Assembly (NCBI GenBank): GCA_026119855.1
Contig: JAOWBW010000597.1
Span: 186,001 to 250,000 of the forward strand
Direction of reading: 5' to 3'
DNA length: 64,000 bases
Origin: Campanula takesimana
Taxonomy: Eukaryota > Streptophyta > Magnoliopsida > Asterales > Campanulaceae
The notes beneath the pieces were generated by a model that saw nothing but the letters and a program-made list of their open reading frames with translations, searched no databases and was not told the DNA's origin. Positions 20,400 through 29,087 of the stretch are shown one piece after another; the first letter of the stretch is position 1, and each line of letters begins with the position of its first letter. The translations under genes were made by a program, and so were the position numbers.

Positions 20400-21878
20400 T
20401 TGCATGTTGTTAATCTGGGTACCGACAAAGAGCCGAAAGAAACCAAGATCGGAAGCTTCTTCAAGGGGGAAGAGAAGGACAGATTGACGGCACTGCTCAG
20501 AGAGTTCGTGGATGTATTTGCATGGTCATACAAAGACATGCCGGGTTTAGACAAAAAGGTCGCGGAGCACAGAATTCTGATTAGAGATGATGCTAAGCCG
20601 ACAAAGCAGAAACTCAGAAAGATCAAGCCAGAATGGTCTCTACAAGTCAAAGAAGAGATAGAAAAGCTTCTCAGTGTAGGCTTCATCAAATTTATTGAGT
20701 ATCCAACATGGCTAGCCAATGTGGTCACAGTCCGAAAGGCTAATGGCAAGGTTCGTGTTTGTGTGGACTTCTAGGATTTGAACAAAGCTTCTCCAAAGGA
20801 TGACTTTCCACTACCCAACATCGACATGCTAGTCGACTCCACTACTGCCTACGAGGTCCGCTCATTTGTGGATGGTTTTGCTGGGTACAATCAGATTCTC
20901 ATGGCTGAAGAGGATCAACACAAGACTGCTTTCACAACACCATGGGGCACCTTTTACTACACAGTTATGCCGTTTGGGTTAAGGAACGCTGGGGCTACTT
21001 ATCAAAGGGATGTTACAGACTTGTTCCATGACATGATTCACAAAGAGATCGAGGTCTACGTGGACGACATGATCATCCACTCCAAAGGGACCGACGGTCA
21101 ACACTTGATCGACCTCCGCAAGTTCTTTGAAAAGCTTCGGCAACACAAAATGAGGCTCAATCCCGCAAAGTGCACTTTTGGGGTTATCCGAGGTAAAGTT
21201 CTTGGCTACATGGTCACAGAAAGGGGTATTGAAGCAGATCCCTCAAAAATCAAAGCAATCATTGACATGCCTCCTCCCAAGACACAGAAAGAAATCAAAG
21301 GTTTCATGGGCAGACTTCAGTACATCAGTCGGTTTGTGCACCAGCTTACTTCCATGTGCGAGCCAATCTTTAAGTTACTCAAGAAGAACGTGGCTCTAGA
21401 ATGGACCGACGCTTGCCAAGAAGCCTTCGACCAAGTGAGGCATTACTTGACATGCCCTCCAGTTTTGGTACCACCTCACAAGGAGAAACCTCTCTTGCTC
21501 TACCTCACAGTGAATGATGAAGCCCTAGGGGCTATGCTAGCACAAGAGAAACGAGACTCCACAAAGGAGAATGCCATTTATTTTGTCAGTCGCCGATTTC
21601 AAGGAAGCGAAAAGAACTACTCCGTCTTGGAGAAGTCATGTGCAGTACTGGTTTGGGTCACTCAAAAGCTCAAACATTACATGGAAGCCTTTCCAATCAA
21701 GCTAGTAGCAAAAGTGGACCCGCTCCGCTACATCTTTGAGAAGCCTTTCATGTCAACAAGGATAGCCAAATGGTACTTCATGCTCGCCGGCTATGATATC
21801 ACTTACGTCACACTCAAATCCATCAGGGGGGGAAAGTGTTCAGTGATCAGCTTGTTGAATTTCCGTGTGACGAAGTGA
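20400..21878 (+). pseudogene. Tat-2 reverse transcriptase and RNase H
   Basis: Two open stretches (20400-20774 and 20778-21878) are parted by a single in-frame TAG at the codon that is Arg in the Tat-1 motif DFRDLNKA. The RT motifs KDDFPLPNIDM, MPFGLRNAGATYQ and YVDDMIIHSKG are present. After the connection domain comes RNase H (LYLTVNDEALGAMLAQE, ENAIYFVSRRF). The frame shifts near 21830 at a run of G. RT and RNase H copy the element RNA into DNA inside the particle. One stop and one frameshift break the gene. Confidence 0.9.
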
Positions 21879-21934
21879 AGGGGGAGGACTTACAGTTTCC
21901 CGACGAGCACTTGGTTTTCACTACAACTGAGTAA

Positions 21935-22321
21935 AATAAGTGGCAACTCTTTTTCGATGGCGCCGCCAATAAGCATGGTTATGGGATAGGAATGTTGCTT
22001 GTAGATCCAAAGGACATTTACACTCCAATTACAATCCGTCTTGAATTCGAAGCTACCAACAACATTGCCGAGTATGAGGCATGCATAGCGGGGCTAGAAG
22101 CAGCGATAGAAAGAAATGTCACGGATCTAGAAGTATTCGGTGACTCCCTGCTCCTTATCAATCAGACATCGGGTAAATGGCGAATCCAAGACTCGACCCT
22201 CCAACAGTACGGTCAACATCTCGAGGAGTTAGCTGAACAGTTCCAAGACATCACGTTTAATTATTTGCCGAGGGACAAGAACCACTTTGCCATGCTTAGC
22301 CACAATAGCCTCATTGGTTGA
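21935..22321 (+). pseudogene. Tat-2 second (archaeal-type) RNase H
   Basis: The segment begins with WQLFFDGAANKHGYGIG, the first-Asp motif of an RNase HI fold, followed by EFEATNNIAEYEACIAGLEAA with the conserved Glu and VFGDSLLLINQ with the second Asp. Such an additional RNase H between pol RNase H and integrase is known for the Tat lineage, where it is thought to have been gained beside a decayed first domain. It follows a TAA at 21932 and shifts into the integrase frame near 22285. Confidence 0.88.
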
Positions 22322-23669
22322 AATGCCCAAAGGAAAAATGGTGAAACCCTTCAAAATTTCAAGAATGACCAGTCCGGCATACTGCATGAACATAGAGATC
22401 AACGAAGTCCAAGATAACCCTCCGTGGTACACAGGCATGATGAACTTTCTCAACAATGGCACCTTTCCCGAAAACAGCAATGGGAAAACTCGAGTGGCCT
22501 TACAAAAGCTAGCCGCCAGATATGTGCTGATTGGAAACCGAGTCTACAAAAGACACCATCAAGGGATCAATCTTTTGTGTGCAAATGAGTCCGAAGCTCA
22601 AGAAATCATGCACGAATTCCACGAAGGCGAGTGCGGGCCCCACATGAATGGGATTATGTTAGCCAAGAAGATACTCCGTATTGGTTACTATTGGACCACA
22701 ATGGAAAGAGACTGCATCGAGAAAGTCAAGAAATGTTCCAAGTGCCAATTCCACGCTAATCTACAACATGCTCCGCCATCACAACTGTACAACATGACCA
22801 CACCATGGCCATTCTCTTGTTGGGGTATAGATATCATCGGCAAAGTCCATCCTACGGGAAGCAACGGACAGTCATTCATTCTAGTGGCCGTGGATTACTT
22901 CACAAAGTGGGTCGAAGCACAAGCTTACCGAGTTCTCAATGCCAAGAAAGTGGCCGAATTTGTGAAGAACAACATCATGTGCCGATATGGTATTCCTCAT
23001 GAGATCATCTCTGACAATGGCTCTCACTTTGAGAAGGAAATGGATGCATTTTTGGTTAACTATAAGATTACCAAGCACAAGTCATCCCCGTACCGTCCCC
23101 AAGCCAATGGATCGGTCGAAGTAGCAAATAAGACAATCGAGGTCATCATACAGAAAATGGCTTCAACGGGAAGGGATTGGCCCGAGAAATTACCACTAGC
23201 ATTGTGGGGCTACCGCACGTCAATACGGTCAGCAACGGGAGAAACTCCGTACTCATTAGTTTATGGTTCTGAAGCCGTACTCCCGGTCGAACTCGAGGTT
23301 CCTTCTCTACGGGTCTTACTCGAGAACCAAGTCAACGAGGTTGACTGGATGCAAAGTCGATATGAGCAACTAGCCTTACTCGACGAAAAGAGGTTAAGAG
23401 CGTTTGAACGTACAAGGGCTTATCAACAAAGAATGGCAAGGGCTTTCAACAAGAAGGTGAAGCCTCGAAATATCAAAGTGGGAGACTTGGTCCTAAGACA
23501 ACATCCCCCCAATGCCATGAATCCCCTTGGGAAATGGGGACCTCGATGGATTGGTCCTTACGTGGTCAAGAAGATACTAAGTGGCGGTGCGGTTCGACTC
23601 GTAGACTTGGATGGTGATCAATTGCCGAAGGAGGTCAACCTCGACAAGCTCAAGAAGTTCTACGCTTAA
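22287..23669 (+). CDS. Tat-2 integrase
   Basis: The frame (about 460 codons; the start is not a real initiation site but the entry from the frameshift) has the zinc-binding HHCC domain (HEFHEGECGPH ... CSKCQFHAN), then the DDE catalytic core with Asp in WGIDIIGKVHPTG, Asp in ISDNGSHFEKE and Glu in ANGSVEVANKTIE. It ends with the C-terminal GPY-like segment (KWGPRWIGPYVV), and stops at TAA 23667-23669. Integrase joins the DNA copy to the chromosome. No break inside the integrase was seen. No chromodomain follows, as expected for Tat. Confidence 0.92.
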   Translation: MPCLATIASLVEMPKGKMVKPFKISRMTSPAYCMNIEINEVQDNPPWYTGMMNFLNNGTFPENSNGKTRVALQKLAARYVLIGNRVYKRHHQGINLLCANESEAQEIMHEFHEGECGPHMNGIMLAKKILRIGYYWTTMERDCIEKVKKCSKCQFHANLQHAPPSQLYNMTTPWPFSCWGIDIIGKVHPTGSNGQSFILVAVDYFTKWVEAQAYRVLNAKKVAEFVKNNIMCRYGIPHEIISDNGSHFEKEMDAFLVNYKITKHKSSPYRPQANGSVEVANKTIEVIIQKMASTGRDWPEKLPLALWGYRTSIRSATGETPYSLVYGSEAVLPVELEVPSLRVLLENQVNEVDWMQSRYEQLALLDEKRLRAFERTRAYQQRMARAFNKKVKPRNIKVGDLVLRQHPPNAMNPLGKWGPRWIGPYVVKKILSGGAVRLVDLDGDQLPKEVNLDKLKKFYA

Positions 23670-23712
23670 CAAATAAAGACCATTAAAAAAAAAAAAAAAA
23701 AAAAAAAGCTCG

Positions 23713-23805
23713 CTAGGTTGAAAACCCGTAAGGGCGGCCTAGGCAAAAATTAGAGCACGTGAAAAAAGAAGCCCGCTAGATTGAAAACCCAAAAGGGCGG
23801 TCTAG
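23713..23805 (+). other. Tandem pair of hairpins after the Tat-2 integrase
   Basis: Following an A-rich run (23681-23706), two related units lie 63 bp apart. Unit 1 has the outer arms CTAGG (23713-23717) and CCTAG (23738-23742). Unit 2 has CTAGA (23776-23780) and TCTAG (23801-23805): a compensatory change. Each encloses an inner CCC/GGG stem with loop GTAA or AAAA. This supports an RNA structure in the 3' part of the element transcript. Its role is unknown. Confidence 0.6.
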
Positions 23806-23846
23806 GCAAAAAGCAGGGTGCACACAAAAAAAGTCTTCATTTGTTT

Positions 23847-23890
23847 GAACTACGGAGACCTGAGCCTCTCTACGAGAGGAACGTAGGCAA
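23847..23890 (+). other. Two-stem RNA-like motif, Tat-2 copy
   Basis: GAACTACG opens and AACGTAGGCA closes the motif. The arms CTACG (23850-23854) and CGTAG (23882-23886) can pair. Inside is a perfect hairpin CCTCTC-TAC-GAGAGG (23865-23879). Six related copies with other inner stems lie in the element at 29088-50684. Confidence 0.6.
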
Positions 23891-24071
23891 CCTTCGGGTG
23901 CGGTCTAAAACAAAATTTTTACCCAATCATGTCATAACAAAATGCAATTTTATTCAATCTCTTGATTATTTTGACCATTACAACGGACGATGTTGAGAAA
24001 TAAAAAACATAAAACATTAAATCCTAAACAAGTGGTCTACTTAATTGCAATCTTGGTGTACAAAGAAAAGT

Positions 24072-24488
24072 CTAAACTTTCTTCAGTTTGGGAACCCATT
24101 GTTTCTTGCTTTGGCCTTTGACCTTCTTGAGTGGGGGCGGAGCACTCTCGGAACCACCAAGACGAGAGAAGATGCTAGGACGGGACGGAGCTTCATCAAC
24201 AACTTTCCATTTGCCTTTGTCAAAAGAAGCCTTGACGGGGGCTTTATATGGGCGTTTCCACACATGAGGGGAGTGGCCCTTGCCTTTGCCCTTCTTATTC
24301 TTCGGAAAATAGCGTGGCCTAGGGGCTTCAACACGAACCGCCAGCCTCGAAGATACAACAACAATATCATTAGGCCTCCCCAAACGATTAAAGACACTTG
24401 GGCGTGCCTTCACAATGGGGACGGGTGTGGACTTTTCACCCTCCGGGACAGACACTTTTACCTCGAAAGAGAAGGTCATGGGAGCCAT
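24072..24488 (-). CDS. Antisense basic protein of Tat-2 (138 aa), function unknown
   Basis: It lies opposite to the direction of the retroelement. I choose ATG 24488 (MAPMTFSFEVK), about 85 bp behind a TATA box (24571-24580), over the in-frame ATG at 24551, which is too close to that box. The product is lysine-rich in its second half (FPKNKKGKGKG; KKVKGQSKKQWVPK) and holds two related short motifs, SVFNRLG (residues 31-37) and SIFSRLG (105-111). SVF-x-RLG-type motifs occur in gag-related parts of plant retroelement polyproteins, so an RNA-binding role is possible but not shown. No break was seen. The sense frame over it has no recognisable product. Confidence 0.6.
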   Translation of the reverse strand: MAPMTFSFEVKVSVPEGEKSTPVPIVKARPSVFNRLGRPNDIVVVSSRLAVRVEAPRPRYFPKNKKGKGKGHSPHVWKRPYKAPVKASFDKGKWKVVDEAPSRPSIFSRLGGSESAPPPLKKVKGQSKKQWVPKLKKV

Positions 24489-24570
24489 TCTTGACAAAAA
24501 TTTGGATCTTAAAGAGATAAGAAGAGGTGCAGAATATTGCTGTGTGACCAAACTGGTCGAAATGGGTTCA

Positions 24571-24705
24571 AATTTATAGCTGTTGGAGAATCCTGTACGA
24601 AAGAAAGGGGCTGTAAATCAGCAGCTCAGACGCGGACGCCTCCTCCCTTGAGGACACAACGCGCGCGTATCCCACGCATTATTACAGGCGCGCGCGCCTC
24701 TGACA
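24571..24705 (-). promoter_or_regulatory. Probable promoter of the 138-aa antisense gene
   Basis: On the minus strand GCTATAAATT (24580-24571) is a TATA box. Directly upstream (24629-24705) lie three CG-rich 12-mers (GGCGCGCGCGCC, ACGCGCGCGT, GGCGTCCGCG) of the type found upstream of the Tat LTR TATA box. Confidence 0.5.
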
Positions 24706-25013
24706 GGCGACAGAAAAGAACAGACCCTTGTCAGTTCAGCAACAACCCAGGCATTTCAACGCCTTCGACCTGCAACCAATTCAGCAGTAGAGCAACATTC
24801 AACAGCAACAAGTGGAACACTTTGGGCACACGTTTGTTTGTAAAAGAGTCGATACCTAAGATCGAGTCTAAATAAAACATAAAAAATGTAGATAAAATGT
24901 CTAGGATTGTAAATACGTGCTAAATGTTATTACATGTTAAAAATAAATTGTTCAGGCACTCATCTTCTCCAGCCTACTCTGAATCATCATCAGCGGCACT
25001 GTGCTCGTCCCCA

Positions 25014-27342
25014 TCACACTCTCGTCTCCTCATTATCATCGGACTCTTCCTCAAACTCTTCAACGGTGATCTCATGACGGGTTCTCTTTGGCGCCCTTAC
25101 TGACGAACTGGCACCCCCAAGGCTCAAGCTCCTACTCAGTGACTGCCTAGCCGACTGCACAGCTTCATCCACATCAAGAGCAGCATCTCTGCATCCTCGC
25201 CCTATACCACGGGCACCCTGAGCCATACCTCTAGCAGCTCCAGATACGGTCTATGCAGCCTCCCTGGTCAGGTTCGTCATATCCCTACAAATCTCCAGCA
25301 CTTTCTCCTCCAGCTGGCGCAGCCTCCTCCGCATTCTTTTGTTTTGGCGGCCTATGTGCCTATAAGCAGCTACAGGCACCTGTCACAACAGAAACAGGAA
25401 ACTACATCAGTATGCTGAGATAAAAAAGATTGGAAAAGAAAATGGGTAATAATCAGAAATGCACAGAAAACATAAAGTCATACCACAGCCGCCTGGGCAG
25501 GAGGCTCCCTCTCCGGTGACATCTCTTCTGGGACTATCTCCCTCTGCTCCTCAAAAATCCCAAAGTTCGAGTACGTATAGTACGAAGGAGGTAGAGGAGG
25601 ATCAAAGCAATAACCTGCACCGGTGGGGTAAAACCGCGCAGAAGTAGAAGGAGCAGGCTGTGTTCCCCGTGGGTCGGCATACATAAAACCCGGCATCAGA
25701 TTAGTCGCTCGGAAGAGGCTGTAGTCCTGATAAAGAAGGACGAATGGGGTAGCATCAACCCCTGCCATATACATGGCCCTATCATCCTCAGACAATGCCC
25801 CCCAGTTACGAGGGCAGAAAGGAGGGAACTCTGGAACCGCCGGCCTAGGCGAGTTGTGGTAATCCACCATCTGGATCCCATGCTGCCAGTATACCCTCTC
25901 TCCTAAGTACATGGCCATGCACTCCACGGAGCTCATCAGAAGCCTCGAACGGGTATGGAACAGTGTATGCTCTATGCTGCCATAAATAGATCTCCAGGGA
26001 AACAATGACTGAGATACGGACTCGGGTCTCAGACCATCCAGATATTGCCTGGCTAAAACCAAGCCAATGGGGGCAGTGCCGGTTTTCACATTTCTGGCCT
26101 TGTAAGACCACCTAGCACAATTAGGATACAGGGGCTGACCCTCTTTCCCAATCCTATAGTCCCTCATGCCCAGAATGGCAAATGCCAACAGCTGCAAACA
26201 GAAGCAAAGGCAGAAATTAAACACAGTTGAAAGTGTAGAAATGACAGAAATCTAAAAGGGCAAAACGGTAAATGTACCTCCCAAGCGAGAGAAAAGCCCG
26301 TGACCGAGCTCCTTGTCGAACGACTAGTCAAGTCCATACCGTGATAGCAAGCAGCCAGACCCGCTGCACCCCAGTTGTATTGAGCATCCTGGTCCAGATC
26401 AACAAGAAGGTCCAACAGGGACAGGCAAGCAGAACACCCCCCAGTCGCGAACAAGGTATGAGACAAAGTATACCAGATAAAACAACGGGCCACCGCATCG
26501 ACCCGGTCAGCAGTAACACCTCGGGACTCAGCCACGAGAACATCAAAATAAGCCCTAATCTTCCCCCAGGTCACCCGGAAGCTCTTCACTATGAACCCGC
26601 GATCCACCAAGGCCATCAGCTCGTCAGGCGTCCGAGCAGTTCCCCTCACACCACAAGGGACAGGCACCCTAGAAAAAGGCAAACCGGTCAGAGCCGTAAT
26701 GTCAGTCGGGGTCATAGTCACCTCCCCCATCGGCAAGTGAAAAGTGTGAGTGGTATCCCACCATCTCTCCCTCAAAGCCTGAATCACATCAGGATCATTC
26801 TTCAGTGAAGGCAAACCCATAATAAAGGGCCAAAGCACTTAGCTGCAACCCTAGCCCGTACATTCTCGGGCAATTTCTTCCACACAGAAACGGGTGCCTG
26901 AGCCCCACCTCGGATTTCGGTCAGACGGTTCCACCTCTGAAAAGAAACAAGAGACAAAGAAAAATTCGTCAGCATAACGGCTAGAAAATGGCCAAACCCA
27001 ACATGAAGAAATTCAACATGGCAATGGCATGACGTACAAACAAGTATGTGAACATGCAAGTGGGTGTCCAAACATCCTCTTCACAACAAATCAACAATGA
27101 CAACAACATGCAAGCATGATCAGAAGGGTTACTGCAGCAGTATCACGGATAAAATGGTATGACCCTAGAATCCAGAATTGTCAAAGGAAAGGTGAAATTC
27201 TTACCAATCCCGGGGAAACGACGTGGGAAATATGAGTATGGGACTCATAGGTAAGCTGTCTTGGGTCCATGGCCTCAACCCCGACCTCGGCTTCTTCTTC
27301 CATGGGCATCTCAAATGGAGGAGTTTGATGAGAACCTGACAT
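25014..27342 (-). pseudogene. Antisense spliced gene for a plant mobile domain (PMD) protein
   Basis: On the minus strand I find four exons, all joined in phase 0 at GT...AG: 27342-27205, 26936-26278, 26191-25484, 25379-25014; introns are 268, 86 and 104 bp. Exon 1 starts MSGSHQTPPF. Exons 2-3 hold the PMD core: RWNRLTEIRGG, ERWWDTTHTFHLPMGEVTM, then TALTGLPFSRVP, LAWE joined to LLAFAILGMRD, and the part YLGERVYWQHG. The PMD family includes host genes (MAIN, MAIL) and many transposon-borne forms; the molecular role in transposons is unknown. Exon 4 is basic and acidic in turn (RHIGRQNKRMRRRLRQLEE; EEFEEESDDNEE). Breaks: one frameshift in exon 2 near 26820 and an in-frame TAG at 25253-25251. 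Full length would be about 620 aa. Confidence 0.8.
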
Positions 27343-27490
27343 GATTCCTCGATGGAATGGTCTCAAATAAGCAAAGGAAGCGTTTTGGGATGTTTTCCTC
27401 ACGAAAATTTGACTCAGAATGCAGAGGGTTTGGGCAATTTTTGAACTTGGCTCGAACAAAATGAGCAGTTTCTGAATATATGCTGAACTT

Positions 27491-27570
27491 AAACGCGATG
27501 CGCGCGCCTCCTGATGCCCTTATATGCCGCGTGCGCGTACCACAGCCATTCTTGGACGCGGGCGCCTCCC
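27491..27570 (-). promoter_or_regulatory. Probable promoter region of the antisense PMD gene
   Basis: The minus strand has CATATAAGG (27527-27519) about 180 bp upstream of the chosen ATG. It lies amid three CG-rich 12-mers (GGCGCCCGCG, GTACGCGCACGCGG, GGCGCGCGCAT). As in the LTRs these motifs lie near a TATA box, but here one of them is downstream of it. Confidence 0.42.
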
Positions 27571-27919
27571 GTCCCCTTTCAGGTCCAGGTTCAAGTCCCA
27601 TCCAGGAATAAATACATCACATCAATTCCTCCAACTCCCATCTGAGTTTTCAGCTCCACCTTGGGGCATTTCAAGCACAAAGTTCTGTAACGGACATCAT
27701 TAAACCCGAAGGTCATAAAAGTCAAAGTCAACCTCGACATTTTTCCTCTCTGAAGGGAAAACCTCATCTTTTCGGTCCGCAGTCAACTGTGCCCACACCC
27801 CCGCAAAAGTCATAAAGTTAACAGCAAGTGCAGCTCCGAATGGCACACGTCCGAGACATCTACAAACGGCAACTCGGCCCATGGTGAACCACAGAAATCA
27901 CCACTTCTCAAGGAATCAA
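27571..27919 (+). other. Tat-2 stretch between PMD promoter and minisatellite
   Basis: Non-coding internal DNA of Tat-2. I see no gene, hairpin or repeat beyond a few short shadows of coding frames. Confidence 0.5.
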
Positions 27920-28558
27920 GCGGATTCACTAACAGATTCATCAACAAGGGTTCACCAATGGACTCATTCAAGGGATTCACTAACGGATTCATCAAACGGA
28001 TTCACCAACGGATTCGTCAACAAGGGTTCACTAACGGACTCATCCAAGGGATTCACTAACGGATTCATCAAACGGATTCACTAACGGATTCATCAACAAG
28101 GTTCACTAACGGACTCATTCAAACGGATTCACTAACGGATTCATCAACAAGGGTTCACTAACGGACTCATTCAAGGGATTCACTAACGGATTCATCAAAA
28201 GGATTTACCAACGGATTCGTCAATAAGGGTTCACTAACGGACTCATCCAAGGGATTCACTAACGGATTCATCAAACGGATTCACTAACGGATTCGTCAAC
28301 AGGGTTCACTAACGGACTCATTCAACGGATTCACTAACGGATTTCGTAAACAAGGGTTCACTAACGGACTCATTCAAGGGATTTACTAACGGATTCATCA
28401 AACAGATTCACTAACGGATTCGTCAATAAGGGTTCACCAACGGACTCATTCAATGGATTCACCAACGGATTCATCAAGCGGATTCACTGACGGATTCGGC
28501 AAACAGATTCAACAAGCGGATCCACTAACGGATTCAACCAACGGATTTACAAACGAAT
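27920..28558. repeat. Minisatellite of about 25-bp units before the Tat-2 3' LTR
   Basis: About 25 units alternate between two forms, GGATTCACTAACGGATTCAT and GGGTTCACTAACGGACTCAT with variable CAA-rich joints, so the higher-order period is about 50 bp. Units toward the right end are more diverged. No break in repeat phase is large. Open frames across it are repeat artefacts. Confidence 0.92.
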
Positions 28559-28732
28559 CATGCCACCTCCTCTATCAACAAAAGCCGCTCACACAGGGAG
28601 CGCACCCCTATCTCTCGCAATTTTAAATTCCTTCTTTCATCGAGTCTTTGCTTTTTCTTGGTGATGTCCTCGGCGGGTGTACTTTCTTTCGTCGACGCGT
28701 TTTGCCTTGCAATCCACGTCCCCAAGGGGCTC

Positions 28733-29087
28733 TGTAGACACCCCGCCTTGGATCACACACCCCGGTTGCACGGTTGATCTTGTGTTTCTCCTCTTCTAAG
28801 TGTTTCTCGTTAGTTTCTGTTACTTCCGTTAAGTTCCTGACTAACTTCGTTAAGTTCAGGGACTAAACTGAATAACATGGCTAACTTTCTAGTCCATTCT
28901 GTCAAAAATGCCTTCTCTGAGTCGCGCGCCTCCGACCATAGGAGCCAGAAGAGCGCGCCTTCCGCCCCTAAGGTGGGAAGCGCGCGCCTCTGGGCGTTAG
29001 TTACAGATTTCTGTCCAAGAATCCCTCCCTTGCTCATTTTACATGATTTTGCCTGGGAAATTTTCTTGGTGATTGAGTTTTGGCACC
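28733..29087 (+). repeat. 3' LTR of Tat-2, first part
   Basis: It starts TGTAGACACCCCG after the purine-rich AAGGGGCTC. The first 355 bp are collinear with 14831-15185, including the three CG-rich 12-mers (28921-28990). At 29088 it is split by the large non-autonomous element, only about 20 bp before the TATA box, and resumes at 50690. GCACC (29083-29087 and 50685-50689) is the duplicated target. Confidence 0.92.

Noticed and set aside
24045..24494. 149-codon plus-strand frame after the Tat-2 integrase
   Set aside because: Shadow of the 138-aa antisense gene; low-quality composition.
26272..26808. 178-codon plus-strand frame across the PMD gene
   Set aside because: Shadow of the antisense exon 2; no recognisable product, while the minus strand has domain motifs and splice sites.
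27700..28084. Open frames with repeated TDSS/NGF words
   Set aside because: Translation of the 25-bp minisatellite and its edge.
28999..29087. A separate solo LTR piece at 28733-29087
   Set aside because: It is the first part of the Tat-2 3' LTR; the second part continues exactly at 50690 behind a duplicated GCACC.
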